From positions 565,501 to 629,500 of the forward strand of contig JAODUO010000619.1 of assembly GCA_025642075.2 (NCBI GenBank): 64,000 nt of DNA, written 5' to 3'. Positions 1 through 9,771 of this stretch are shown one piece after another (within the stretch, counting starts at the first letter, position 1; each line of letters starts with the position of its first letter). Under the pieces are notes generated by a model. It made no database searches. It was given only the letters and a program-made list of their open reading frames with translations, and was not told where the DNA came from. The stretch comes from Ridgeia piscesae (Eukaryota > Annelida > Polychaeta > Sabellida > Siboglinidae). The position numbers and the translations under genes are program-made.

Positions 1-311
1 TTTAACTAGTGATCATGTGACCTCAGTACTGCAGAAAGGGATCAAGTACAAAACAAACTGCATTGCATAATAATAATGAAAAGACCAACGTTTGACTATA
101 TATAAAACATTTATAAATAGTTACTGCAGCACATGATCTGCCGAGGGTCCTTAAAGAATCACCTAATGAATCACCAACGTATACAGTAAGGCATGGATAT
201 ATAGCAGTTTCTTCTAATAAAGCACCCTCATTTCATATATATATATACAGGGGTATATAGGAGCCTAACCACAGGACTGTCTAATGACACAACTGCAGTA
301 AGTGAATGGCA

Positions 312-469
312 TCATTCAATTTCTATCACATCCATGGGCTGTTCTCCTTCCTGTGGATCCTTGGCATTTCCAGTTACAGAGTCCAGTGCCTTGTTTTCCT
401 CATCATCCTCTTCACCACTTCCATTCGGACAGTCCTGGTCGAAATCCCACAACTCTAGTAGAGCCGCCA
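312..469 (-). CDS. ATRIP: ATRIP coding exon 12 and stop
   Basis: 158 nt, acceptor TTCCCCAG|TGGCGG, stop TGA at 312-314. Encodes AALLELWDFDQDCPNG, then a very acidic tail (GEEDDEEN) ending in VIEIE. The human protein also ends in an acidic tail after ALDDL. Sequence below 312 is presumed 3' UTR; I saw no convincing poly(A) signal there. Confidence 0.87.
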
Positions 470-3400
470 CTGGGGAAACACAGCATTTAATCAACTTTTG
501 CAATCATGTAACAACTGCAGATATTTGCAGACCTAACATTTTGAAATATACATTGTTACTGTATTATGAGGGAGTAACGATTCTAGCCGAGTTACCCAGC
601 GATGAGTGGGGGGGGGCTTGCGCTGCTGATGTGCAAGATGCAACAAAATGCTGATGTGTGGTGTATTCCATGTATAGCCATTTGAGATATTGAACTCATA
701 AGTTCTCCAACACCTTAGAATTTTTTTTTGAAAACTCTACCTCTACAAACCATCCCACTGGCCTGCTAGATCACCTACAAAATGTCACCTTGATATATGC
801 AAAGTTGATAGAGATGTGGGTCTACATACACACAGAGAAACAGTGTAACATACTGTATATGAGCAGTTTACCAAAACAAAATGAACACATGGCATTCTGT
901 AGTATGTTCTATCATATTGTATAAAAGGGAAATTTTATTATATAAAAAAATTGTAACATTAAGTTTAAAAAAAAAAAAATTATTATGCATTTTAATAATG
1001 ATAACAAGGTAACTTCTACTGCACCTAATGCCTTGGAAACAAAACTCATAGGTGCTTCAAAATCACATTTCAACTCAAACCTTCTCACATTACAAAGACA
1101 TTGGAGGTTTTTAAATATTGCTGAACATGGTGCTGAATAACACAGAACATGATGATATCAATATTATTTGAGTTCCCGCACCACTGTTTCAGTGACTCTC
1201 AGTCATAATAACATTATCAGTAATAAAACTAAGTGAGACCACTTGTACACCACTCACTTTCATGGTCTCTGGTGCCGTCTGTCTCACGGAATAATGTCTC
1301 GGTGCCACACACCAACTCCACATACTGATGTTCAACGTCCTCATGGTGGCGCCGGTAGTACTTGTCTTGGATGGAGAAGGCGTGGAGCAATGCAATGCCG
1401 TCCCGCAGCAGTCGCAAGCTCCCGCCACTAGGGGATGCTCTGTATGCATGCAACTCACGGTGAAGGACGAGAACCACAGACTTGACCACCTACAACATGT
1501 ACGGTGTGATGACCAACATGTACGTGATCACATGACCATGACCAAGATATATGGTGGAATCACATGATCAATATATAATTATATATTGTGTGATCACATG
1601 ACTAACGTGTACCGTATGACCACATGATCAACATGTGCAGTAGATCACATAACCAACAAGTACAGTGTGATTGCCTGATCAACATGTAGAGTGTGATCAT
1701 GTGATATGGTAAATGTTTAGTGTGATCACATGACTTAAATACACAGGGTACACCTGTAACCACATAACCAACATGTATTACTTGATCACATGACCAACAT
1801 ATTTGTTGATCATTCTACATGTTGGTCATGTGATCACACAATATACAGCTGTATAAGTAATTTACTTCCAACATAAAATTTTCAACTTTTTGGTTTACAT
1901 GTTGATCACATGGTAGTATTTTGGAGTACCCCGGTAATAGCAAGTACAATTATTTCATGTTGTTGCAAATAAATTACTCAAGTAAGGTGTGATCACATGA
2001 CCAGATGTTGTTATAAGATGCAGTATTTAAACTGTTGTTCTCGAATAATCATCAGGTGTTTCATGAATTTCAGAAGTAAAATTGTCTGCCTTCACACTGT
2101 AAATGTGTTCTTACAAAGAACAAGATGTCATGAAGCCTGTATCACTTACATCAGTGCCACAAGGACAGTTTGAGTTCAGCAGCATTGTCACTCCATTCTT
2201 GTGGTGTGACACTATCGTTGATAGCAGCGTGACAACCTGAAAATTAAAGACCAATGGTATTACTTAGAACAATACTTTCTACACTGAACTTTCCAATTTT
2301 TACTAAAATCTACGTGAATACAGTACATTCAACATTAGTATTGTGTTAAGGAATTATGCATTTGAAACAAAACTAGGATTAGAATGTTGTAAATGTTGTG
2401 GTGAGATCATTGAAAATCAGAGCAGTAAACAAAAGTACTTCCTTAGGATTCAAAATGTTTTCGTCAAACACAGAAGTTCTGGTGTAAGACTGGCAGTCAA
2501 AAGTAAGTGAAAGACTGCATGTCTGTCTGTCTTGATACCTTCTGACCCAGTTGTGTAGTATCAGTCTGTCGTCGTCCCTTCCAATCACTGCAGACGCAGG
2601 AGTAGACGAGTTGCAATAAACATTCATCTGTCAAACAAATCCACACATCATTTAAGCATGCAGACCATAAGAACTTTCACCATTCCCTACTAATCCAAAG
2701 CAATATCAGCTGATTATCTTGACCGTCTTTTTCATAAACCATTGCAAAATCATGTCATGACTAAACTAACCATGTCTGCTCCGCAATTTGTTTTATTTTT
2801 ATTGCCAGAATAAATATGTTGAAGGTATTATGAACAGTGCTCTAATGTCCTCTAACGCTGCCTTTTTAATCAATCACAAATGGACATATCCATGAGGTAC
2901 ATGACCTGAGATGAGGCATACAAAAGCACTGAGATGTGCTTACTGGTAGGCTAAAATACTTGTAAACAAGTACTTTGTTAACTATCTGATGTGAGAATGA
3001 TTGTTTGTTTTTGATCGTAGATGATACAAGATTGGCCACTTTAATATTTTATTTCTTTTTTTAAATTGGGGAATCACATGAATTCCTAACAAAGGACAAT
3101 TAAGGAAACAAGATGTATGACTCATGGACCCTCTGAAAAATTGCTCGAGCCCTGTCCTGATAATGCACTTTGAAATGGCTAGTTGCCTCAATGACAACTG
3201 CAAATAGGCCAAAGTACAAGTGATTCAGGTCACTTTACGAGGTGGTCATGTCATGTAAAGTTCCAGTGGAACTCACCTGCACCGACACAGAGCAGGGAGA
3301 GGAAGAGGGACGACCGCACAAGTGCAGTGAGAATGTCCAGTGCCCGCATCGCCAGAGCGCATCGCGACTGGACACAAATATCAAGGTCATCTGCGAGACA

Positions 3401-6400
3401 GTTGACCAGCAGGTCACGACTGACCAGCGATTCAAATCTGTCAAGAAAGATTCATTCACAAAGTCATCACAACTTCTAAATGGAATTTATCCCTACATAG
3501 TGGGTTGGTTCAACTTGGATATGACATTTGCTTCCTAAAGCATATATTCATCCAAACTGTAAAACATTCGTACCAAATCCAATTAATATAGATCAATTAG
3601 ATGCATTCCATATCTAAAACAACATTATAATAAAATACATATTTATAATATTATAGATAATACCCCATGAATACAAACTTGTGACAGCGTAAACACAGTG
3701 AGTTAACAGCATAAACATAAAACATTAATAAAAACTATCAAAAAGATGCATGATAGAATGTATCAAAATAAAGATACTTCTACATTGCACATAATAGGGA
3801 ATAGTATCAAGTGTCTACCAGAAAATGTCAACATGAAGATATATAGCAGACAGTGTCAACATGAAGATGTCTAACAGAAAGTGTCAACATGAAGATGTTT
3901 AAAATAAAGGTTCAACATGAAGATATTGTCTACCAGAAAGGTTCAACATGAAGATATTGTCTACCAGAAAGGGTCAACATGAAGATATTGTCTACCAGAA
4001 AGGGTCAACATGAATATGTTTACCAGAAAGGATCCACATAAAGATGTCTAACAGAAAGTGTCAACATGAAGATGTCTAGCAGAAAGTGTCAACACAAAAG
4101 CGTCTAATAGAAAGTATCAACACAAATATGTCTACCAGAAAGTGTCAACACAAAGACATAATAGAAAGCGTTAACATGAAGATGTCTAGCAGAAAGTGTC
4201 AACACAAAGATGTCTACCAGAAAGTGTCTACACAAAGACATCTAATAGAAAGTGTCAACATGAAGCTGTCTAGTTGATAGTCATCTCACCTGTGCAGGTG
4301 TTGGTGCTGACAGTTCTGAGCTAAGGTGGTGAGACAGACGAGAGCAGACTCAGTCACATCAACACAACTCACTCGGTTCTGGAAGTAAAACACATGCTGC
4401 TGTTATAAAACACCATAGCCTAGGAGATGCAATCATTATAATCACTACTCACATTTCAGATTAGACAAACCAGTTCTGCAAGGTATAAAATTATCAATGA
4501 CCTGAGTTAGTATCACACATTTATTCAGGCAAGCTGCTCACTAGCTCAAAAAAACAATGTCCACACAATAATCTTCATGACTGAAACATTAATTTGCACA
4601 GTTTAAATTCTACATTAAAAATCATACACCCATAATAGAAAACTATAATACCAAATAATGTAAATATTAGTTTAATCTCACTGTCCATGTGTACTTTTAC
4701 AACATATTTATCACAGAGCTAACACTACCTGAAAGTGTAGTGGATTTGCCAAATCAACAAGTTTCTTGAAGAGCTGACAGTCGCCAAATTTCCCCATGCG
4801 TGGATCTGGGTCAGCCGCGATGTTGCCATGACAACACGGCTCAACTCCCTGCTTTAGAACACAACAAAAAGCTTTAGTTTGTTTTATGCTGGTGTTTATC
4901 CTAACTTACAAGTACAGATTGGCTTTATTGTGCACAAGTTTTCAAATTTAGTATTCACATTGAGAAACCTCGACCATAAGCTGGTTATCAGTTGTCAATT
5001 AATAAAATTATATATATAATTAAATAACTAATAAATTAGACTAATTATTATTTTACATATATATATATGTGTACCTATATGTGTGACTCACACATGCATA
5101 CATAAATAAAAACTGATACAATCAAACTATTATGTACAAAATATTTTTTTTTAAATTGTAGGTTTTTGGACACTATTTAGTTGAATAAATCGCATGGACA
5201 GCTGAACTATGGTTGTTTATGGCTGGAGATATTTTCCAATCTAAATTACAATAAATAAACATAATTTAGACATTTTGAAAGAATTATTTTAATTTCACAC
5301 TAACCTTCCCCTTCTGCGTACTTGTTGTGTGTGATGTCACATGGCACACAACGGCGTGTCTAACGTGTGCACTTAGCGTAAGCAAAGTGTTCAGCACGGC
5401 CAGCGCATTCAACACACGTCCCACAGCACTGTGTCTATGGTGACTTCCAGGTGGCGCCACTGAAAGCACTCCCAGCGAACCGTTGATTGACTCTATGCTA
5501 GCAACTAAACTTGTGGGTGGACTTGCAAATGCGGGATCGGATTTTCCTTCCATTGACGCACTGAACCGATCTAAACAGTCTTCTATGAGAGGCAATATCA
5601 GCGGGGCGCTGTGTGTGTCATTTCCTAAACTAACTAAATCATTTTGAATGTTTGTTTCTGACAAAGGTGACTGTGATAACAGCTCATGCAGAGCTTGTCT
5701 CGCTAGAGCAAGGTGGTCACCATGTGGTACAAGTGGAGCTATCTGTCTTACACCAGAACTTGGATGTTTGTTCATGCCCACATCGGAGTCTTTGCTGCAA
5801 ACCAGACAAAACACTGATTTTGTTATTGTGTTCCTCGTGTCAGAGTTACGAGCTTTCCAATCAAAAGTCACGACTTGAAATATAGTTTAGTGGCCCTCAC
5901 ATGACATGATACAACAACAGAGACAATAAACTTACACCAACAGAACTATCAGAATACTTGCAACAAAATGAACAACTGAACATTACTGACATAACTTATC
6001 AGTATGTCTAATTTGTAGTTAGTTCAGAAAAATAACAGATGCATATCTCACATATCTGGTTTATTTGCTATATCTTAACCAATTTTGCATATGTATATAA
6101 ATTATTGAATAATCTAACTAAACTAAAAGCTCTTGCAGGATTCACTGGAATCTCCTTTTCTGCACTACAATATCATACCGTATGACTTCATACTACTGTA
6201 AATGAACACTTAATGACTTACATGCCTGGTAAGACAGTGGCAGGGTGAGAAAGATGAGGAATCTGCATCAGGTCGATTAGGCCTCTTGGGAGAGACTCGT
6301 CATGAGAGGATCTTCCCAGGAAGTCGGTCCCACTTGGGGATATGAGTCTATCAACAAGGAGAGGTCCGGCAAGGGAATCTGAAACCAGTGGCGCAAACAT

Positions 6401-8801
6401 ATCCTACAACATGTTTATGTTAGCATTGATGGCTTCTGTACTAGAATAAATGCACATTTACCACTAGTCATACATAAGCTAATTAGTTGGTTAGCTTCAT
6501 CTAACTTGGTGTTGCAAAAATATATCATAATAAATATTGACAACTAAATATTTTACTTTAGGAATAATAATAGAACATTATAAAGCACCACAAATCTAGA
6601 AATTTCCTAGCTCAGAATGTCAACTTTGAGTCCTGTCAATATTGTGTGGTTTACAGCCTACCTTTGCTGTCGTGTTTCAATCGCATTCTACGTCTTTGTT
6701 TCTGTGGAATACTGCAACCTACTGGGTCCTTATTAGCTGCAATATTAAAGATTATCCATTGAAAATATCCTAACAAATCTACTTCATGAAAAAGTATGCA
6801 GTGACAACATATGGGCAAAATGAGCTTTATCCGCAGAGCAACACCAAATCACTTACCCCGGTAGTAGAAACCAGAGTTAGTTACTACACAATTAAACTGC
6901 TCTCTGTCACCTATGGAAAGTGAACATATTGCTCTCTAGTCATTATCAAGTAAACTCAGGTAACCAGGAAACAGTTCATGTTACACGTGTATATGTAAAA
7001 GCCTAATGGTAGATTTAAGAATAACAGTTAGATACATTTTCAGTTTCTGTAATTAAAAACCCTAAGTACAAATTCATGCAATTTGTTTTCTAAAAACTGA
7101 ACATATTTTACATAATCTACTTCAAAATTCATTTGGATGATTGCAGTTAAATGTTTACTATATACACCCTGTAGTTAGTTTATGTTCATCTACAAGCCAT
7201 TTTTTCTGTAATCTGCATATTTTATGAAGAGATTTTATAAACTCACGATTATCCTGCAGTCTGGAACAGCACAGCCTTGGAGACTTTTCTTCGGAGAGAA
7301 AGGATTGTTCATTAGGGAAAGCACCTTTGACTGGTGATGGAATTGTCACCTTTGACTTTGGTGATGACAAACATGACACTTTTGACTTTGGCGATGTTAA
7401 TAGATTTCCGACCTTTGACCTTGGACTCTGCGAGGGCAAGGAGCTTCCAGATTCAAGGTCGACATTGGCAACTTTCGTGAGACGGACCTCTAACTTTTTA
7501 CAGCGGCCTTGAACCTCGACAATCTCTTGCTCCTTGAACTGCAGTTGTGTCTTGAGTTTCTCTATCTCTTTCCCAAGGTTTGACTCCCTCTCAGCTCTTA
7601 GTCGCGCCTCCTGCTCTATGGCTCGTAGCTGCTCCTGTCGCAATCGACTGAGCTCATTCTCTTTCTGTGTGAGTGATGCACGTAGAATCTTCACCTGCCC
7701 ATCGTTGCTCTGTTGGTTATCTTTCAGCAGCACCATCTACAGTCACAATCGTAGTTATCTAGAAAAGGGTAACTCTCATGTGTACATGTATACAAGCATC
7801 AATCTTGGAATCATAGTTATAAGAGTGAACATTCTCCAATTTGTTTAAGGAGACGATAAGTTAGAGATTCCTTGTTTCGTTTCATTGGCCTTAATAAATA
7901 TATAAAATCAAGAAAAAAATTGATAGAACCTCTGTGTTTCCTTGGCAACCCAAAACGTGGATGCAAGTAATGAAGTGGTAAGCATATTTTATCCGTTTTC
8001 AATAATCTAAATTCTGATTACACTCACACTTACCTCGTTGCGATATCTCTGACATTCCTGCAACAACTTGTCAACTTGTTGCCGCGTCACATTGTCCAAC
8101 TGTGCTTCTTTGCTTGGCAACACCTGTGACAACTTCTCGCTGCCGGTGTCAACATTAGACGGTGAAAACGATTGCTGCTTAACAGTGCCACCTACTGGTG
8201 TGGTGGTTCTGTTGCCAGCTGCAAAACTAGTTCCTGAAGTTGATGGGGTACAAGTGTGTGAGTCTTTACCTGGGAAAGCTGGATGTGATGTCACATTTTT
8301 AGGAGGTAAACTTGCAGCTGACACACTTGGTACTGTTGAGATTTTAGTACTTTTAGTCATCTGATATGCACCTTTTGAATAAGAACTTTGACATGTCAAC
8401 TTTGAGGCAGAGTTTCGTCGAGTCCACTGTGCTTGGTTAGAATATCTCACATCAATGAAAGACGACACTTGTGACGACCAGGGCTCACCCATCGAACGAC
8501 TTTTTGTTGAACCATGTCCAACGAGTCTGTCTTTGTTGGTAATATTACCAACACTTTGCATAGTTGCACCACCTCTTGGTTTGCCTGTATCAACCTGCTG
8601 TGATGAGGCAATCAAATTGTCGATGTCTTCCAACTGGTCCTGTGTGAAGTCATCCATGTCATCATCGTCATCCCACAACTCGTCAGGACCAGCAGCATTA
8701 GTCTGGCAGTGAGGAGCCATGTTCAAATCAGTTTTACGTCTTTTGTCTGGTGGTACTAGCAGTTCAGTGTTCCTTTTGCCTTGCTGAAGCTTTCGTGACA
8801 T
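312..8801 (-). CDS. ATRIP: ATRIP, ATR-interacting protein (whole gene, 12 coding exons)
   Basis: ATRIP is the obligate partner of the checkpoint kinase ATR. It recruits ATR to RPA-coated single-stranded DNA in the nucleus. Joined minus-strand exons: 8801-8034, 7736-7247, 6736-6662, 6378-6222, 5794-5305, 4848-4729, 4378-4290, 3437-3277, 2627-2539, 2236-2150, 1489-1258, 469-312. Total 2916 nt, 971 residues plus stop; all junctions are GT-AG and in phase. Visible landmarks: basic patch KRRK (about 20-23); acidic RPA-binding motif DDFTQDQLEDIDNL (about 50-63); coiled coil (about 257-345) containing VKILRASL, like human IKILRDSL; repeated SPxSK sites (about 360-385); a helical C-terminal half with DECLLQLVYSCV and LLRDGIALLHAFSIQDK, both matching human ATRIP. 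It is longer than the human protein (791), mainly in the linkers. The start is the first ATG of exon 1, just before the conserved region. Identification is by remembered family similarity, not a search. Confidence 0.92.
1258..1489 (-). CDS. ATRIP: ATRIP coding exon 11
   Basis: 232 nt, acceptor TTGTAG|GTGGTC, donor GAAA|GTGAGT. Encodes VVKSVVLVLHRELHAYR and LRLLRDGIALLHAFSIQDK, strongly similar to human ATRIP (VVRALTVMLHRQWL and LRDTVLLLHGLSQKDK). This is the best-conserved block of the gene. In the human protein the C-terminal region contacts ATR. Confidence 0.93.
1490..2149. repeat. Degenerate TGATCACATGACCAACATGT repeats in ATRIP intron 10
   Basis: Irregularly spaced, diverged copies of a roughly 20-35 bp unit run from about 1500 to 2000. 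The 8-mer TCACATGA/TCATGTGA occurs perfectly at 1528, 1560, 1594, 1697, 1726, 1786, 1826 and 1993. An 18-bp perfect inverted pair lies at 1783-1800 and 1819-1836 with an 18-base loop. Confidence 0.8.
2150..2236 (-). CDS. ATRIP: ATRIP coding exon 10
   Basis: 87 nt, phase 0 both ends, acceptor TTTCAG|GTTGTC, donor ACTGAT|GTAAGT. Encodes VVTLLSTIVSHHKNG and LLNSNCPCGTD. The SNCPC motif matches human GSNCQC at the same place. Confidence 0.9.
2539..2627 (-). CDS. ATRIP: ATRIP coding exon 9
   Basis: 89 nt, acceptor TTGACAG|ATGAAT, donor CAGAAG|GTATCA. Encodes DECLLQLVYSCVCSDWKGR, aligning with human EGCLLLLLYMYITSRPDRV. The longer frame that begins with this exon's ATG is a different, non-coding frame. 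Confidence 0.88.
3277..3437 (-). CDS. ATRIP: ATRIP coding exon 8
   Basis: 161 nt, acceptor TTGACAG|ATTTGA, donor GTGCAG|GTGAGT. Encodes FESLVSRDLLVNCLADDLD and CALAMRALDILTALVRSS. The second resembles the human stretch VLLAVELLSLLADH. Frame is phase 2 in, phase 1 out. Confidence 0.85.
3805..4275. repeat. Minisatellite in ATRIP intron 7, core GTCAACATGAAGATGTCTA
   Basis: Fifteen or so diverged copies of a roughly 28-30 bp unit (GTGTCAACATGAAGATG then TCTAGCAGAAA). They fill most of the intron and stop about 15 bases from the exon 7 donor. The short plus-strand open frame inside is repeat-derived. Confidence 0.9.
4290..4378 (-). CDS. ATRIP: ATRIP coding exon 7
   Basis: 89 nt, acceptor CTTCCAG|AACCGA, donor CACAG|GTGAGA. 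Encodes VDVTESALVCLTTLAQNC, a typical amphipathic helix of the C-terminal helical repeats. It is followed at once by the minisatellite-bearing intron (3438-4289). Confidence 0.82.
4729..4848 (-). CDS. ATRIP: ATRIP coding exon 6
   Basis: 120 nt, phase 0 at both ends, acceptor AAAGCAG|GGAGTT, donor TTTCAG|GTAGTG. Encodes 40 residues including PRMGKFGDCQLFKKLVDLA. The exon was found from splice signals and frame, being too short to show as a long open frame. Confidence 0.8.
5305..5794 (-). CDS. ATRIP: ATRIP coding exon 5
   Basis: 490 nt, acceptor TTTGCAG|CAAAGA, donor GGGAAG|GTTAGT. Encodes about 163 residues with LALARQALHELLSQ and a long Leu/Val-rich helix (VLNALAVLNTLLTLSAHVRH). These are in register with the human helical-repeat region. 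The Ser-rich insert between the helices has no counterpart that I recognise. Confidence 0.88.
6222..6378 (-). CDS. ATRIP: ATRIP coding exon 4
   Basis: 157 nt, acceptor GTTTCAG|ATTCCC, donor GGCAT|GTAAGT. Encodes SLAGPLLVDRLISP and GLIDLMQIPHLSHP, which resemble the start of the helical region of human ATRIP (ILINLLLKQPLIPG). A second AG at 6406-6407 would put the exon out of frame, so the inner acceptor was chosen. Confidence 0.82.
6662..6736 (-). CDS. ATRIP: ATRIP coding exon 3 (small basic linker)
   Basis: 75 nt, phase 1 in and out, acceptor TTGCAG|CTAATA, donor CAAAG|GTAGGC. It encodes a basic segment including PQKQRRRMRLKHDSK, which could be a nuclear localisation signal. It was called because it is open only in the required frame and keeps both neighbours in phase. 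Because it is phase-neutral it could also be skipped. Confidence 0.75.
7247..7736 (-). CDS. ATRIP: ATRIP coding exon 2 (coiled coil)
   Basis: Acceptor TGTAG|ATGGTG, donor AATC|GTGAGT, 490 nt. The first 90 or so residues are a charged heptad-rich coiled coil, which in ATRIP mediates oligomerisation. A linker follows with three closely spaced SPRSKV/SPKSKV copies plus SPVK and SPRL. Confidence 0.92.
8034..8801 (-). CDS. ATRIP: ATRIP coding exon 1
   Basis: Encodes residues 1-256 from the ATG at 8801. It contains the basic patch PPDKRRK, then an acidic run (DDDDDMDD) leading into FTQDQLEDIDNLIASS. This is the equivalent of the human checkpoint-recruitment motif that binds the RPA70 N-terminal domain. 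The rest is a Ser/Thr-rich linker ending in the start of the coiled coil (VDKLLQECQRYRNE). The donor reads GAG|GTAAGT, phase 0. Confidence 0.9.
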
Positions 8802-9594
8802 TATCTTGTTTAGATTTTAGTTCTCGGTAATTAGGTAGAATTTACCTCATAAGTAGGCCTATCACTATACAAAACAAGGGGTCACTAGTTACTGTCATTC
8901 ACTGTTGATTGGCATTCGTTGTTAAATGGACAGAAGCACGCGCTGTCACTGTCAGTCACCGGTGCCGACTCGGCCGAGCGACAGTCGACTGTCAGTGTCA
9001 GCAAGCTGGACTTCCGCCTGTGACAGTAGTTGTCAAACTGGTCGTCGCATGCAAAAACGTCACAACTAAACCGCCAACACAAAATCAGTTGCGATGTACC
9101 ACATGACAAAACGATCCGAGCACTATTTTGTATATCAATACAAATTAACAACCCATCATAACTTGCATATTTGCCGCCATCATGGGTCGCAGAATATGTT
9201 TGCAGCTCTAAATGTATAACGAAGACGGCGTAGACCTATATCATGAAACACTAAACGTTATTGTGAAAATACTAAAATAAAACAAAATAATATGTGTTTA
9301 AATAACACAAAAGAAAATTTGACAATAATATAATTAAAACTTATTAATGGGCGTATGAAGCATGCACCTTTTAATAATTGATAATTTGTAGGCATTAAAT
9401 GAAACTATTCCGCCATACACTTGCAGGCCGTACAGCATATTTTTTCGATACATTTTATTTTAATTAATTACGATAGATATATTTAAAATACTACGTATTG
9501 GCATAATGTGTTGCTGTTTCCCGAATGTGCTAAGGATGATAAAAAGTCTCGTATCTCATCGATACGAGATGAAGCTGTGAAGACCAAGGACAAA
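8802..9594. promoter_or_regulatory. Shared intergenic promoter between ATRIP and NDUFB11
   Basis: The two ATGs (8801 minus, 9595 plus) point away from each other with 793 bases between. The half next to ATRIP (8880-9060) is richer in GC and CpG than its surroundings. A YY1-like GCCGCCATCATGG lies near 9173, and the NDUFB11 start itself sits in AAAATGGCG, the usual YY1/translation-start overlap. No TATA box stands out at a sensible place. A bidirectional housekeeping promoter is inferred. Confidence 0.6.
9547..9569 (+). other. Small hairpin in the presumed NDUFB11 5' leader
   Basis: TCTCGTATC and GATACGAGA form a perfect 9-bp stem around the loop TCATC. It ends 25 bases before the NDUFB11 ATG, so it would lie in the mRNA leader or be a promoter palindrome. 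No function is shown. Confidence 0.45.
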
Positions 9595-9771
9595 ATGGCG
9601 TCCTTAATGCGGGTTGCGGCAAGAAGGGGTTGCCAAGTGTTAAGATCAAAGCCTGTTACGAAAATAATCCAGCCAGCATGTTTTATATCGACCAACAAAA
9701 AGAAAGATTCTGCTGCAGTGGCACAAAACGTTGGTTCAAGAGCAGAGGATGATGTGGCCGATAAAGACGAG
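9595..9771 (+). CDS. NDUFB11: NDUFB11 exon 1 (mitochondrial presequence)
   Basis: 59 codons, donor GACGAG|GTGCGT, phase 0. A competing GTAAGT five bases downstream would throw exon 2 out of frame. Encodes the cleavable presequence and the acidic matrix segment ending in EDDVADKDE. Confidence 0.9.

Noticed and set aside
2379..2627. 82-codon minus frame starting MNVYCNSS
   Set aside because: A different frame over ATRIP exon 9. The spliced phase gives DECLLQLVYSCV, which matches the family.
6393..6405. Alternative upstream acceptor for ATRIP exon 4 (GTTGTAG|GATATG)
   Set aside because: It would not match the phase-1 donor of exon 3 and leads to a stop after 17 codons. The inner TTTCAG restores the frame.
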